A stretch of DNA of 64,000 nucleotides. It comes from Bryobacterales bacterium. Lineage in GTDB: Bacteria > Acidobacteriota > Terriglobia > Bryobacterales > Bryobacteraceae. Each line of letters starts with the position of its first letter. Position 1 is the first letter of the stretch. The DNA lies in the NCBI GenBank assembly GCA_003170295.1, contig PNAJ01000077.1:106360-170359 (forward strand). The letters run 5' to 3'. Shown in pieces: positions 52,574 to 61,261 of this stretch. The translations under genes were made by a program, and so were the position numbers. Below the pieces are notes generated by a model. That model saw only the letters and a list, made by a program, of their open reading frames with translations, had not been told where the DNA came from and ran no database searches.

Positions 52574-53691
52574 ATCGCCCGCAGCGCGACCAGTGTCACG
52601 TCGTCCGATTGCGTGTCGGGACTGAACCGCAACACCTCGCCTACGATGGAATCGAGCAGCGGTTCCAATTCACCCGCGCGGACCAGATGCAGAGCGCCGA
52701 TCAACCTCGCTTCTCCGAACTCGTCGCCGCGTTCGACGCCTGCTTCGAGCACGCCGTCCGAGAACGCGACGAGAACATCGCCCGGCGCGAGGCTCACCGT
52801 TTTCTCCTCGCATTTCCAAGCCGCGAAAATACCGATCGGCAACGCCGTTGCTTCCAGATGTTCGACGGCTCCCGACGCTCGAATCAGCAGCGCCGCGGGA
52901 TGGCCGCAATTGATGTAGCGCAGCTCGCGCGTGTGATCGCGATACTCGGCGAAAAACATCGTGGCGAAATATTCCGCTGGCGTGGACTCGTGAAACAGTT
53001 TGTTGACCGACGCCAGCAGCGCGCGCGGATGCTTCATCCCGAGTTCGAGCTGGCTGCGGAAAGACGCCTGCAAATTCGCGGTCAGCAGCGCCGCCGCCAC
53101 TCCTTTGCCCGATACGTCGGCCAGCAGCACTCCCAAACGGCCCGGGCCGAGGTCGAGAAAATCGTAGTAATCGCCGCCGATTTCCTGCGCGGGCAAACAG
53201 CGTCCCCCGAAGGCGACGGTCTTGAGCGCCAGCGCGTGCTGCGGAAGCAGCCTCTGCTGCACATGCCGCGCGATTTCCAGTTCGCTGCGGTTCTTTTTCC
53301 GCTCCTTCGTGCGATGCGCTTGTTTCTCAATCGTCGCGAGCAGCCGCGCGTTATCCCACGGCTTCTGGATGAAATCGACCGCCCCGCGCCGCATCGCTTC
53401 CACCGCCAGATCGACGCTCGACCACGCCGTCATGACAATCACCGGCACGCCGCCATCGCGCGCCAGCGTCCCATTGAGCAATGCATCGAGCAGCGTCAGC
53501 CCTTCGTCGCCCGACGTCGTATCGCGCGAATAATTCATGTCCATCAGGACCAGGTCGAACGAACCGTGCTCGGCCGCAGTGAGCGCGGCGCGCGGCGATT
53601 CCACCATTTCCGTCTGATGTCCCGCGCCCTTCAGCAGCAAGCGAATGGCTTCGAGAACGTCGACCTGATCGTCGCTGACCAGAATTTTCAT
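52570..53691 (-). CDS. Response regulator with SpoIIE/PP2C phosphatase output (RsbU-like)
   Basis: A 374-residue protein: receiver domain 1-~125 (KILVSDDQVDVLEA, phosphoacceptor D51 in LVLMDMNY, and FIQKPW with the conserved Lys), then a PP2C-type serine/threonine phosphatase (SELEIARHVQQRLLPQ, GGDYYDFLDLGPGRLGVLLADVSGKG with the metal aspartates, ~175-225; DDVTLVALR at the C-terminus). It probably dephosphorylates an anti-anti-sigma factor, opening a partner-switching stress pathway. No histidine kinase or anti-sigma partner is in the window. ATG at 53691 begins the receiver. Confidence 0.88.
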   Translation of the reverse strand: MKILVSDDQVDVLEAIRLLLKGAGHQTEMVESPRAALTAAEHGSFDLVLMDMNYSRDTTSGDEGLTLLDALLNGTLARDGGVPVIVMTAWSSVDLAVEAMRRGAVDFIQKPWDNARLLATIEKQAHRTKERKKNRSELEIARHVQQRLLPQHALALKTVAFGGRCLPAQEIGGDYYDFLDLGPGRLGVLLADVSGKGVAAALLTANLQASFRSQLELGMKHPRALLASVNKLFHESTPAEYFATMFFAEYRDHTRELRYINCGHPAALLIRASGAVEHLEATALPIGIFAAWKCEEKTVSLAPGDVLVAFSDGVLEAGVERGDEFGEARLIGALHLVRAGELEPLLDSIVGEVLRFSPDTQSDDVTLVALRAI

Positions 53692-53701
53692 ACGCGCGGA
53701 G

Positions 53702-55045
53702 TCATATCGGTGTAATGCTGGCCGCCGCCTGCCTGCCGGAGCGCACGCAATCGGGAATGCCGATTCCATCATACGCATTGCCGGCCAAGTGAAGCCCGCC
53801 GATGGCAGCCACCCGCGTCTTGATGTTCTCGACGCGCGTGCCGTGGCCCACCGTATACTGCGCCATCGACCGCGGCCATCGCGAAATATTCGTGAGCAAC
53901 GGGGCCGTGGTCAGGCCCAGAATCCGCCGCAATTCCTCTCGCGTGATGGTGATCAGCGACTCGTCGGATTCGTCGAGAATCGCTCCATCGCCGATGCCTC
54001 CGAAAAAGCAGCGCAGCATGATGCGGTCCTCCGGCGCGCGATGCGGAAACTTCGTCGCGACAAAAGTGCAGGCGGCCAGGCGATCGCGCTCGAGCTTGGG
54101 AACCAGGAAGCCGAAACCAGCGCGCATCCCGTCGAACTTTGAAGCGTCGAAGATCAGCGAAACGATGGCGGAGGAGCTGTACGGAATCGCGCCCAGCAGC
54201 CGAGCGAGTTCCGCATCAACGCCCGCGAGCAGAGACGATGCCGCGGGCGCTGGCGTGGCGACGATCACATTGCTCGCGTCGATCCATGCTCCATCGGCGC
54301 GCACGCGGAAGCCGCCGGCGGTGTTCTCAATCGCATCGACTTCACCGTGCCGCACGTTGGCGTAGGTCGCGAGCGCCCCGACCATCGTGCCGAGGCCGCT
54401 GGCGAGCGTCTTGAACAGCGAGCCTCCTGTGGACGAACGCGTTCCCATGACGGCGCGGCCAAGGCTCCCCTTTGTTGCTTCCATTTCGACAAACCGCGGC
54501 AGCACGCTGGCCGCGCTCAACTGCCGCGGATCGCCGCCATAGACGCCGGAGAGCAAAGGCTCGGCCAGATAGTCGAGCGTCTCCTGCCCAAAGTGATCGA
54601 CGACGAACTCGGCGACGCTGCGATCCGGATATTTTCTCGGGCGACGCAACAGCTCGAAGCCCATGCGGATTTTCGTGCCCCAGCTCAGCAGAGGAGTCCG
54701 GATCATCGGCATCACTTTGGTCGGCACGATCATCATGACGCCTTCGGGCAGAGGCACTAACTGCCCATGCTTCAATATGTACGTAGTTCGCTGGGAATCG
54801 TTCGATCCAATCAACTCGCCTTCGAGACCCAGTTCTTTGACGAGCGCGAGCGCGTCGGGTTTGGCGGCAAGAAAACTATCGGGCCCGCATTCGAGGACGC
54901 AGCCGTCCTGCGAGCGAGTTTCAATCACGCCGCCCAAACGTGGCAGTTTTTCGAAGAGAGTGTGCGCGATTCCCGCACGCGCAAGATCGTATGCGGCCGA
55001 AAGACCGGAGATACCGCCGCCGATAATGACGACGTGCTGGGACAT
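53702..55045 (-). CDS. hemY: Protoporphyrinogen/coproporphyrinogen oxidase (HemY type)
   Basis: A 447-residue flavoprotein of the HemY/PPOX type: Rossmann motif VVIIGGGISGLSAAYDLARAG (4-24, in parts), GGVIETRSQDGCVLECGPDSF, EPLLSGVYGGDPRQLSA (typical PPOX block, ~164-180) and the C-terminal GLHLAGNAYDGIGIPDCVRSG FAD-binding segment. It oxidises the porphyrinogen using oxygen. Located on the same strand as hemE, separated by a palindromic repeat. The stop is 10 bp from the response-regulator start. Confidence 0.92.
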   Translation of the reverse strand: MSQHVVIIGGGISGLSAAYDLARAGIAHTLFEKLPRLGGVIETRSQDGCVLECGPDSFLAAKPDALALVKELGLEGELIGSNDSQRTTYILKHGQLVPLPEGVMMIVPTKVMPMIRTPLLSWGTKIRMGFELLRRPRKYPDRSVAEFVVDHFGQETLDYLAEPLLSGVYGGDPRQLSAASVLPRFVEMEATKGSLGRAVMGTRSSTGGSLFKTLASGLGTMVGALATYANVRHGEVDAIENTAGGFRVRADGAWIDASNVIVATPAPAASSLLAGVDAELARLLGAIPYSSSAIVSLIFDASKFDGMRAGFGFLVPKLERDRLAACTFVATKFPHRAPEDRIMLRCFFGGIGDGAILDESDESLITITREELRRILGLTTAPLLTNISRWPRSMAQYTVGHGTRVENIKTRVAAIGGLHLAGNAYDGIGIPDCVRSGRQAAASITPI

Positions 55046-55080
55046 GCTCTAGTGTAGTGTCCACGAACTAACTGATTATT

Positions 55081-55196
55081 GTGGGGCGGCCCCCCTGGTC
55101 CGCAGCCGGCCCCCCGGCCGGCTTCTCCGCGACCGTTCGAAAATATCCGCGAAGGGCGACGAGGGCGTCGGCCGCAGACCAGGGGGTCCGCCCCAC
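55081..55196. repeat. GTGGGGCGG palindromic repeat family, copy 3 (complete)
   Basis: Left arm GTGGGGCGGCCCCCCTGGTC and right arm ACCAGGGGGTCCGCCCCAC pair into a long hairpin. The interior includes CGGCCCCCCGGCCGG. It lies between hemE and hemY and probably ends or separates their transcripts. Confidence 0.85.
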
Positions 55197-55228
55197 AAAT
55201 GATCTTTATCAGCCATTTATCAAAATGC

Positions 55229-56251
55229 TTACAGTTTAAATTCGCGCACAATCTCGACACAGGCCTTCACGTTTTCCACCGGAGTCTCCGGCAAAATACC
55301 ATGGCCGAGATTAAAAATGTGCCCCGGCCGCGTTCCCGTGCGCTTCAGCAGTTCGTGCACCCGCGCCCGCAGCTCGGGAATGGGCGCCATCAATACCGCG
55401 GGATCCAGATTGCCCTGCACCGCGGACCGGTAGCTGATGTCCATCCACGCCTGGTCGATATTGATGCGCCAATCGACGCCCATCACATCGCCTCCGGCGG
55501 CGTGCAATTCGCGGAAAAATCCCGCAGCGCCGGTGCCGAAGTGAATCACCGGAACGCTGGCCGCGCGAATCCTTTCGATCAGCGCGCGCGAATACGGCGC
55601 CACGTAGCGAACATAATCGTCCGGCCCCAGCGCGCCCACCCAGGAATCGAAAACTTGAATAATACGCGCCCCCGCGGCCACTTGCAGCACCGCGAACGAC
55701 CCCAGCACATCCACCAGCTTGCCCATCAAACGCCGCCACAGCGTCTCGTCGCGATACATCATCGTCTTGGTTTTGAGGAACGTGCGCGACGGCCCGCCTT
55801 CGATCATATAGCTCGCCATGGTGAACGGCGCGCCCACAAATCCGATCACCGGAACACGTCCGGCCAGGGCTTTCACCACCTGCTGGATGGACTCGCCCAC
55901 GTACCCCAAGTCATCGGTATTCGAAATAGAGAGGCTGTCGATATCGCTCGACGTGCGCACCGGGTTGTCGATCACCGGCCCTTCGCCGGGCGCAAAACGC
56001 AAACGCAAACCCATCGGCTCGACCGGCAGCAGCAGATCGGCGAAGATGATCGCCGCGTCGACATCCAGAATCTCCACCGGTTGTAGCGTCACTTGGGCGG
56101 CCAGATCGGGGCGTTTGCAGATTTCCAGAATCCCGTGCTTCTGCCGGATGTCGCGGTACGGTTTCATGTACCGTCCCGCTTGTCTCATAAACCACACGGG
56201 CCGAACATCGGTCGGCCGGCGCCGGCAGGCATCGAGAAAGCGGCTGTTCAT
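55229..56251 (-). CDS. hemE: Uroporphyrinogen decarboxylase
   Basis: Removes the four acetate carboxyls of uroporphyrinogen III to give coproporphyrinogen III, a cytosolic step of heme synthesis. The 340-residue protein starts NSRFLDACRRRPTDVRPVWF (family N-terminus), has the RQAGRYM anion-binding motif (~24-30), GFVGAPFTMASYMIEGG and HFGTGA(A)GFF blocks. ATG at 56251 overlaps the apbE TGA (ATGA) and gives the usual N-terminus; the frame extends to 56266. Confidence 0.93.
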   Translation of the reverse strand: MNSRFLDACRRRPTDVRPVWFMRQAGRYMKPYRDIRQKHGILEICKRPDLAAQVTLQPVEILDVDAAIIFADLLLPVEPMGLRLRFAPGEGPVIDNPVRTSSDIDSLSISNTDDLGYVGESIQQVVKALAGRVPVIGFVGAPFTMASYMIEGGPSRTFLKTKTMMYRDETLWRRLMGKLVDVLGSFAVLQVAAGARIIQVFDSWVGALGPDDYVRYVAPYSRALIERIRAASVPVIHFGTGAAGFFRELHAAGGDVMGVDWRINIDQAWMDISYRSAVQGNLDPAVLMAPIPELRARVHELLKRTGTRPGHIFNLGHGILPETPVENVKACVEIVREFKL

Positions 56252-57234
56252 TGGAGCCACACGCATTTGTCACTCCCTATTTTGTCTTCGCAAAGGAAGA
56301 CTCTAAAGTCCGGGTTTTTGTGTTGCGCCGCCCAGGCGCGACCGCGAATGTAGTACGGCTTGCACCACGCTTCGCTATCGATCGTTTTAGGCGATACCAC
56401 CGACACCGATAGCATCCCCTCGGACGGATAGCCCGTGCGAGGGTCCATGATGTGGCTGTACAGCTTCCCTTCGGCGAAAAAAAACTTCTCGTAATTGCCC
56501 GATGTGGAGAGCGAGTTGTCGTGCAGCACCACCTCCGCCACCGACTTCGACGCATCCTTCGGATCGCGAATCTTGATTTTCCACCCGGGTTCATTAGGAG
56601 GCGCACCGATTCCGTAGATGCTGCTCCCGCTCGCCGAAACCAGCGCCGAAGTAATCCCGTCCTCTTTCAAAATCGCGACCATCTTATCCACCGCGTAGCC
56701 CTTGCCGATTCCGCCGGGATCCATCTCGACCCCGTCTTGCGCGAACCGCACCGTATTGTTTTTCTGATCGAGCAAAATATTCTGATATCCCACGTGCGCC
56801 ATCGCCCCACGAACCTCCGCCCGATGCGGCAAATGCCCCGAGCCCTTGTAAAATCCCCACACTTTCATGAGAGGACCCACTGTAATATCAAAAGCTCCGT
56901 CGCTTTCCCGGCTGTACCGTACACACGCCGCAAGCAACTGAAACAACTCCGTCGAAATTCGAACCGGCTTGCCCGAAGCCTCTCGGTTTACATGGCTCCA
57001 CTCGCTCGCCGGGATGTAGTTGGATAGCAACTGGTCCAGCCGTCGCGCTTCTTCGGAAGCATCCTCGACCGCCGCCCGCAACCTTGCCTCATCGTCACCA
57101 TAAACCACCACCGAATAGGTGGAGCCCATGGCGTCGATATTGGCCTCAACTCGCTGAGTCAGCGCACCTTGCGGTGCCTCAGCATAGGACAAAAACACTT
57201 GCCCTATCAACAAAGTTAGCACAGCGACCTTCAT
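56248..57234 (-). CDS. apbE: FAD:protein FMN transferase
   Basis: Transfers FMN from FAD to a threonine of Rnf/Nqr-type or other periplasmic flavoproteins. 328 residues with an N-terminal export signal (MKVAVLTLLIGQVFLSYA). ApbE landmarks: IDAMGSTYSVVVYG, DGAFDITVGPLMKVWGF, MDPGGIGKGYAVDKM and HIMDPRTGYPSEG with the magnesium aspartate. The normal ALVNLGGD loop reads ALVSASGSSIYGIG here, a variation. Between rbfA and hemE with 4-bp overlaps on both sides. Confidence 0.9.
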   Translation of the reverse strand: MKVAVLTLLIGQVFLSYAEAPQGALTQRVEANIDAMGSTYSVVVYGDDEARLRAAVEDASEEARRLDQLLSNYIPASEWSHVNREASGKPVRISTELFQLLAACVRYSRESDGAFDITVGPLMKVWGFYKGSGHLPHRAEVRGAMAHVGYQNILLDQKNNTVRFAQDGVEMDPGGIGKGYAVDKMVAILKEDGITSALVSASGSSIYGIGAPPNEPGWKIKIRDPKDASKSVAEVVLHDNSLSTSGNYEKFFFAEGKLYSHIMDPRTGYPSEGMLSVSVVSPKTIDSEAWCKPYYIRGRAWAAQHKNPDFRVFLCEDKIGSDKCVWLQ

Positions 57235-57614
57235 GAAATCGGATTTTTTTCGCCCAGATCGGGCTTCGGCCGCCCCCGCTCGATCCGCTTGAGGATTTTC
57301 TTGGCTTTTGCCGCCAGATCCGCCGCGAGCGCCGCTTCGAAGTGCAGTTCGGGCGTCTTGAAGAGCTGGAGCCGCTCCGCTAACTCATGACGTAAGAATT
57401 GTTTAGCGTGATTCAACGCATCGAGCGTAGCCGCCTGCTCTGCCGGCTTTCCCAGCAGAGCCAACCGGATGACCGCCTTCCGATAATCAGGCGAAATAAG
57501 GACTTCCGTCACCGTCGCGCTGCCCACGCGCGGGTCCGACATCTCGTAAGCGATCAATTCGTCGAGCTCCTCCCGGATGCTCTCGGATACTCGCTCATGG
57601 CGGTAAGGGTCCAA
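57231..57614 (-). CDS. rbfA: Ribosome-binding factor A
   Basis: A 127-residue KH-type late 30S assembly factor. Sequence: HERVSESIREELDELIAYEM, DPRVGSATVTEVLISPDYRKAVIRL, ALNHAKQFLRHELAERLQLF, KTPELHF. The C-terminal tail is lysine/arginine-rich. Heads a coupled operon rbfA-apbE-hemE. ATG at 57614. Confidence 0.92.
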   Translation of the reverse strand: MDPYRHERVSESIREELDELIAYEMSDPRVGSATVTEVLISPDYRKAVIRLALLGKPAEQAATLDALNHAKQFLRHELAERLQLFKTPELHFEAALAADLAAKAKKILKRIERGRPKPDLGEKNPIS

Positions 57615-57698
57615 CTTTCAGGATAGCCCCGGCGAGGGCGAATCCACAATAGTTCGAGCGCAATCAGTACAAATTACAGGTTCTTCCAGATTTCATAG

Positions 57699-57812
57699 AG
57701 TAAGACCTCCCGGACCAGTAAAAACTACCTTCTAGCAGATTTTAAGCAAACTATTTGTAATCAGTAGTTTACCCTGTTGGTATCCTGTGTGCTTTCACAG
57801 GACTTTTGAGGA
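57699..57812 (+). promoter_or_regulatory. Leader A: shared upstream motif and sigma-54-like -24/-12 element
   Basis: TAAGACCTCCCGGACCAGTA and the following AAAACTACC (57701-57729) are strongly similar to 58258-58286. About 75 bp further on, TTGG-N10-GC (GG at 57779-57780, GC at 57791-57792) fits the sigma-54 -24/-12 spacing. Distance from motif to ATG is 109 bp, versus 110 bp in leader B, so the leaders are related copies. A sigma-54 call from one 14-bp match is tentative. Confidence 0.45.
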
Positions 57813-58184
57813 ATGAACCAGGATCACCACCAATTTCCCGGCCAGATTGGAAAGGCGCGGCAGGCTGTCTCATTTTTGGAGCGTATGCAAAATACAAGAG
57901 TTGTGTCCCCATTGTCCATTTCCCCCGACCTCACGGGGATACTTCATCCCGCCGAGTCAATACGGGCATGTGCGTCTTGCTCTTCGATCCACCGCCAACC
58001 CATGAACTCACGCCATTTGAGGTTGCTCCTCTTGGGCGCGGAGCGAATCGCGCCTGACGTGGCACTGAACGGCCCGCTTATCGTAGTCGTGGAGCGGACC
58101 GTTAGGTGTATCATCGCCAGTGTGCGTCTCGACGTCGAACTCGGATTAGTGCTCGACGCCCGTCTGCACTCATTTCGATCTTGA
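57813..58184 (+). CDS. Possible protein after leader A (likely decayed)
   Basis: A 123-residue frame beginning MNQDHHQFPGQIGK. The start block ATGAACCAGGATCA is identical to that of the gene at 58371 and has a TGAGGA ribosome binding site. The rest does not resemble the second gene or any known family, and the region is also open in other frames, so this is probably a duplicated start followed by unrelated or decayed sequence. Confidence 0.35.
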   Translation: MNQDHHQFPGQIGKARQAVSFLERMQNTRVVSPLSISPDLTGILHPAESIRACASCSSIHRQPMNSRHLRLLLLGAERIAPDVALNGPLIVVVERTVRCIIASVRLDVELGLVLDARLHSFRS

Positions 58185-58255
58185 GAGATGAGGTCCACCA
58201 CCTCGCGCACCACTTCACCACTTCGGGGACAGTCCTGTATTCCCCTATTCTTTCC

Positions 58256-58370
58256 CGTAGGACCTCCCGAAACGGTAAAAACTGCCGACCATCTCCGACA
58301 TAGAATTTCCGTTAAATCAATAGGTTAGCGATTGGAGCTTGGTTTGCCTCACCATATGCGAGAGGTTTAT
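58256..58370 (+). promoter_or_regulatory. Leader B: shared upstream motif and sigma-54-like -24/-12 element
   Basis: The upstream motif TAGGACCTCCCGAAACGGTA and the following AAAACTGCC (58258-58286) match leader A. TTGG-N10-GC lies at 58332-58347 (GG 58334-58335, GC 58346-58347), 24 bp before the ATG. The repeated motif ~75 bp upstream could bind a sigma-54 activator. Confidence 0.45.
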
Positions 58371-59252
58371 ATGAACCAGGATCAACCGAACATTACTCAG
58401 AAGGTCAGCGGGAGCCGTCATGCCGGGATTTTCGCCGGATTAGCAGCGGGACTTGTTCTGGCCCTTGCCGGAGATGCGTATCTGGTGGTTCGTTCGAACA
58501 ACTTGAACGATCAGGTCGCCCAGTCGAAGCAGGACGCCCAGACGCAGATCAGCAAGCTCAGCGACACCACCAAGGATTTGCTCGAACAGGATCGCCAGCA
58601 ACTCGCGGCCCTCAGTGACGATCTCACCGGCAAGTACGAGACCGCGAACCTGGCCCTCCAGAGAACGCGGCTGAATGCCCAGAAGGTCAGCGCCCTGTTG
58701 GCAGCCAGGCTTGCGGAGCAGCAGAAAGCCGTCGGCGACCAGCTTGGGCAGTTGAAAGACTCGACCAGCACCGCCACCGCCAAGTTGAACGAGGACGTCA
58801 GCGGCGTGAAGACCGATGTCGGCGCGGTGCGCACGGACCTCTCGGCAACGCGGAGCGATTTAGAAAGAACCAGCGCCGACCTGCGGCGCGCCATCGGCGA
58901 CATGGGCGTCCTGAGCGGCCTGATCGCCACCAATTCGAAGGATTTGCAATCCCTGCGCGAGTTGGGCGACCGCAACTACTTCGAGTTCGACCTCAAGAAA
59001 GGCGAGATGACGAAGAAGGTCGGCAACCTCACGTTGACGCTGAAGAAGTCCGACCCCAAGCGCAACCGTTACACCATCGCGGTGTTGGCCGACGACAGAC
59101 TGGTGGAAAAGAAGGACAAGACCATCAACGAGCCCGTGCAGCTCTACACGTCCAACAGCAAACAGCCTTATGAGATCGTCGTCAATCAGGTGAAAAAGGA
59201 TGAAGTAGTCGGTTATCTGGCGACACCCAAAATGAACGTCGCGAGTCGGTAG
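58371..59252 (+). CDS. Membrane-anchored coiled-coil protein
   Basis: 293 residues: cytoplasmic MNQDQPNITQKVSGSRHAG, one membrane helix (IFAGLAAGLVLALAGDAYLVV, ~20-40), then long heptad-type coiled coil (~45-190, with repeated SDTTKDLLEQDRQQLAALSD and TDVGAVRTDLSATRSDLERT segments), and a small beta domain at the C-terminus (YFEFDLKKGEMTKKVGNLTL). A stalk-like envelope protein. GAGAGG precedes the ATG. Confidence 0.72.
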   Translation: MNQDQPNITQKVSGSRHAGIFAGLAAGLVLALAGDAYLVVRSNNLNDQVAQSKQDAQTQISKLSDTTKDLLEQDRQQLAALSDDLTGKYETANLALQRTRLNAQKVSALLAARLAEQQKAVGDQLGQLKDSTSTATAKLNEDVSGVKTDVGAVRTDLSATRSDLERTSADLRRAIGDMGVLSGLIATNSKDLQSLRELGDRNYFEFDLKKGEMTKKVGNLTLTLKKSDPKRNRYTIAVLADDRLVEKKDKTINEPVQLYTSNSKQPYEIVVNQVKKDEVVGYLATPKMNVASR

Positions 59253-59309
59253 CTGCTTTGTGGGGCCGCCAATTTTGGCAGCAGCCGCCCTTTCGAGGCG
59301 GCTGAGTGG

Positions 59310-60554
59310 CTAATTCCCCGTAGTTGTTGCCGGCGGCGGAGCAGTCTGCGGACCGTTCCCCGCCGGCCCCAGAGGATTCGTAGCCGCCGGCGCCTTCACC
59401 TGCTTGTTCATCGAGAAAATAAATTCCCACTCCTGATACTTCTGCCGGCCCCCGTAAATCTTGATGCTCGGACCCTTGAAGTTCGAAGCGACCCCCGCAA
59501 TCCCTCCCGTCGTCATCCCCGTAGCCGTCCCCAGTCCGCCTGCTCCCGCCACCGGATTTGGATTCATGATCATGTTCTGGATCGCCGCCGTCGCCGCATT
59601 CTGCGCGGGAATCCCGTTAGCCGTACTCATCCCAGGCGCTTGTATTCCCTGCGTCGGCGTATTCTGCACCCCTCCAGTTTGCGAGTTAATCACGGCCCCC
59701 GTCTGCGTCGGCGCAATGGGAACTAACTGCCCGTTCGCATCGATCTTGAACTGATTCTGCGTCGGATTGAACCCCGGCTGTCCCGGCAACTGAAACCCCG
59801 TCGGACCTTGCAAGCCTCCCTGCGGGAAACCCGTCTGACCGGGAAAAACCGGTTGCCCCGGTATCTGACCTGGCATCTGACCTGGCATCTGACCTGGCAT
59901 CTGACCTGGTATCTGGCCCGGCAATCCTCCGTTGAATCCCACCGCACCCGATGGAGGCATCCCGTTCGCCGTTCCCGTCGGCGTCGTGATCGTGATCGGA
60001 GCCCACGTTCTCGGGTCGTTCGGATCCGCATTCGCCGGCTGCGTGTACGCCTGCCCCACCACATCGCTAGGACGCCGCCGCACCGCCGCGTTCACGTCAT
60101 TCGCATCGGGAGCTGCTGCGGCCGCGGGATTGCCCGGCGTTGAAGTTGTCGTATTTGACGTGGACGCCAGTGCCCCATCCGCGGGCTTCCCGTCCGCCGT
60201 CGGAGGCTTCTCGACCAGCGAATCCGTCAGGATCCCCGCCGCGTTTACATGGATCGGCCGCCAATCGTCTTTACCCGTCATCGGATCGATATAGCGCCTG
60301 CGCAGATAGCGCTTGTCGTTGGTATTTTCCAGATCCTCAATCCGCGCGGGAAACTTTTTCGTCGCGATCACGTACAGTTGGATCGCCCTCTTATACTGCT
60401 CACCGCGATCGATCAGCGTTTGTTCTTTGTCCCGCTCGCTCTCAAACGCCACGCGCGGCAATTGCATATAGAGGTACAGCGCGATCACCGCAGCCATCAG
60501 AAACACGACCAGCAGTGCAAATCCCCGCTCACCTTTGTTCTTCTTCAACCTCAT
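59310..60554 (-). CDS. Pseudopilin-like protein with GQMP repeats
   Basis: A 414-residue protein with a prepilin-like N-terminus (short basic leader, then GFALLVVFLMAAVIALYLYMQLPRVAFES, with Glu after the hydrophobic helix) and the GEQYKRAIQLYVIATKKFP helix that continues the pilin stalk. The middle is a long Gly/Pro/Gln/Thr-rich low-complexity stretch with tandem GQMP (GQIPGQMPGQMPGQMPGQIP, ~residues 212-231). Adjoins the PilP-like gene by an ATGA overlap, taking the place where pilQ often sits. Confidence 0.7.
   Translation of the reverse strand: MRLKKNKGERGFALLVVFLMAAVIALYLYMQLPRVAFESERDKEQTLIDRGEQYKRAIQLYVIATKKFPARIEDLENTNDKRYLRRRYIDPMTGKDDWRPIHVNAAGILTDSLVEKPPTADGKPADGALASTSNTTTSTPGNPAAAAAPDANDVNAAVRRRPSDVVGQAYTQPANADPNDPRTWAPITITTPTGTANGMPPSGAVGFNGGLPGQIPGQMPGQMPGQMPGQIPGQPVFPGQTGFPQGGLQGPTGFQLPGQPGFNPTQNQFKIDANGQLVPIAPTQTGAVINSQTGGVQNTPTQGIQAPGMSTANGIPAQNAATAAIQNMIMNPNPVAGAGGLGTATGMTTGGIAGVASNFKGPSIKIYGGRQKYQEWEFIFSMNKQVKAPAATNPLGPAGNGPQTAPPPATTTGN
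59867..59921. repeat. 12-bp tandem repeat encoding GQMP
   Basis: Four to five tandem CTGACCTGGCAT-type units within the pseudopilin-like gene, one of them ending with a T-for-C change (GGTATC). In frame, so it adds or removes whole Gly-Gln-Met-Pro units. Confidence 0.85.
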
Positions 60555-61261
60555 GTGTTCAACTCCGCCACCAGCGGCAGTGTCTGCTGATCGTGACTCG
60601 TCAGATCTTCCACCGTAGCCGAGTTTATTCCAATCCGGATAATCTTGTACCGCCCGCGAATCACATCGTTCTCGCTCTTGATCTGAATATCGTCGCCGTC
60701 GAGAAAAAACGCTTGCCGAGCCCGTCCGCTCAACCGGTTTGCGTACCCATAAAACTTCAACGGAATCGGCGCCACCGGCGGCTTCGGCGGATGCTCTCTC
60801 GCGAACTTGTCAGCCTCCTCCGCCTGTCTCTTCTGTTCCGCGATCACCTCCGGCTTAATCGGATCCACATGCGGCGGCGGAGGCACCGGCGCTTGCCCCC
60901 AATCGAACACACTGCGCGACCCGCCTTCAAGCGGCACCTTCTGCAACTTTGCCAGCAAATCCAGCTTCAGCGTCGGATCGATCCTGGTGACATCGATTCC
61001 TTCCGGCAGTTTGATCGAAGGACGAAAATTATCGTCCTTGCTCTTCCCGCTCCGCGTCATCGTTTTCGGACTTGAGGCAGCTTCCGAGCCAGCCTGCTGC
61101 CGCGCAATGGGCGCGAGCGTTTTAACAGGCGCAGTCGGCGTCACTGTGGGAGAATCCGGCGTGCGCTCCATGAAATACACCACAGCAAGCACCACCACCA
61201 GCCCGCCGAGCCACGCCAACTGTTTCGGATTCCCGCCGATTCGATCCGGGATCAGATTCAT
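60551..61261 (-). CDS. PilP-like inner-membrane pilus assembly protein
   Basis: 236 residues: one N-terminal membrane helix (LAWLGGLVVVLAVVYFM, ~14-30), a proline-rich linker and a C-terminal beta domain (LKFYGYANRLSGRARQAFFL, DDIQIKSENDVIRGRYKIIRI, SATVEDLTSHDQQTL), the typical HR-domain layout of PilP/GspC. PilP links the PilMNO platform to the secretin. Overlaps PilO by 4 bp. Not a strong family match by sequence alone. Confidence 0.65.
   Translation of the reverse strand: MNLIPDRIGGNPKQLAWLGGLVVVLAVVYFMERTPDSPTVTPTAPVKTLAPIARQQAGSEAASSPKTMTRSGKSKDDNFRPSIKLPEGIDVTRIDPTLKLDLLAKLQKVPLEGGSRSVFDWGQAPVPPPPHVDPIKPEVIAEQKRQAEEADKFAREHPPKPPVAPIPLKFYGYANRLSGRARQAFFLDGDDIQIKSENDVIRGRYKIIRIGINSATVEDLTSHDQQTLPLVAELNT

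Noticed and set aside
57944..58213. Minus-strand frame MVREVVDLISQDRNEC...
   Set aside because: No ribosome binding site or known family; overlaps the equally weak plus-strand frame after leader A.
59867..59921. GQMP tandem repeats as CRISPR or ncRNA
   Set aside because: They are in frame within a protein-coding gene and 12 bp long.
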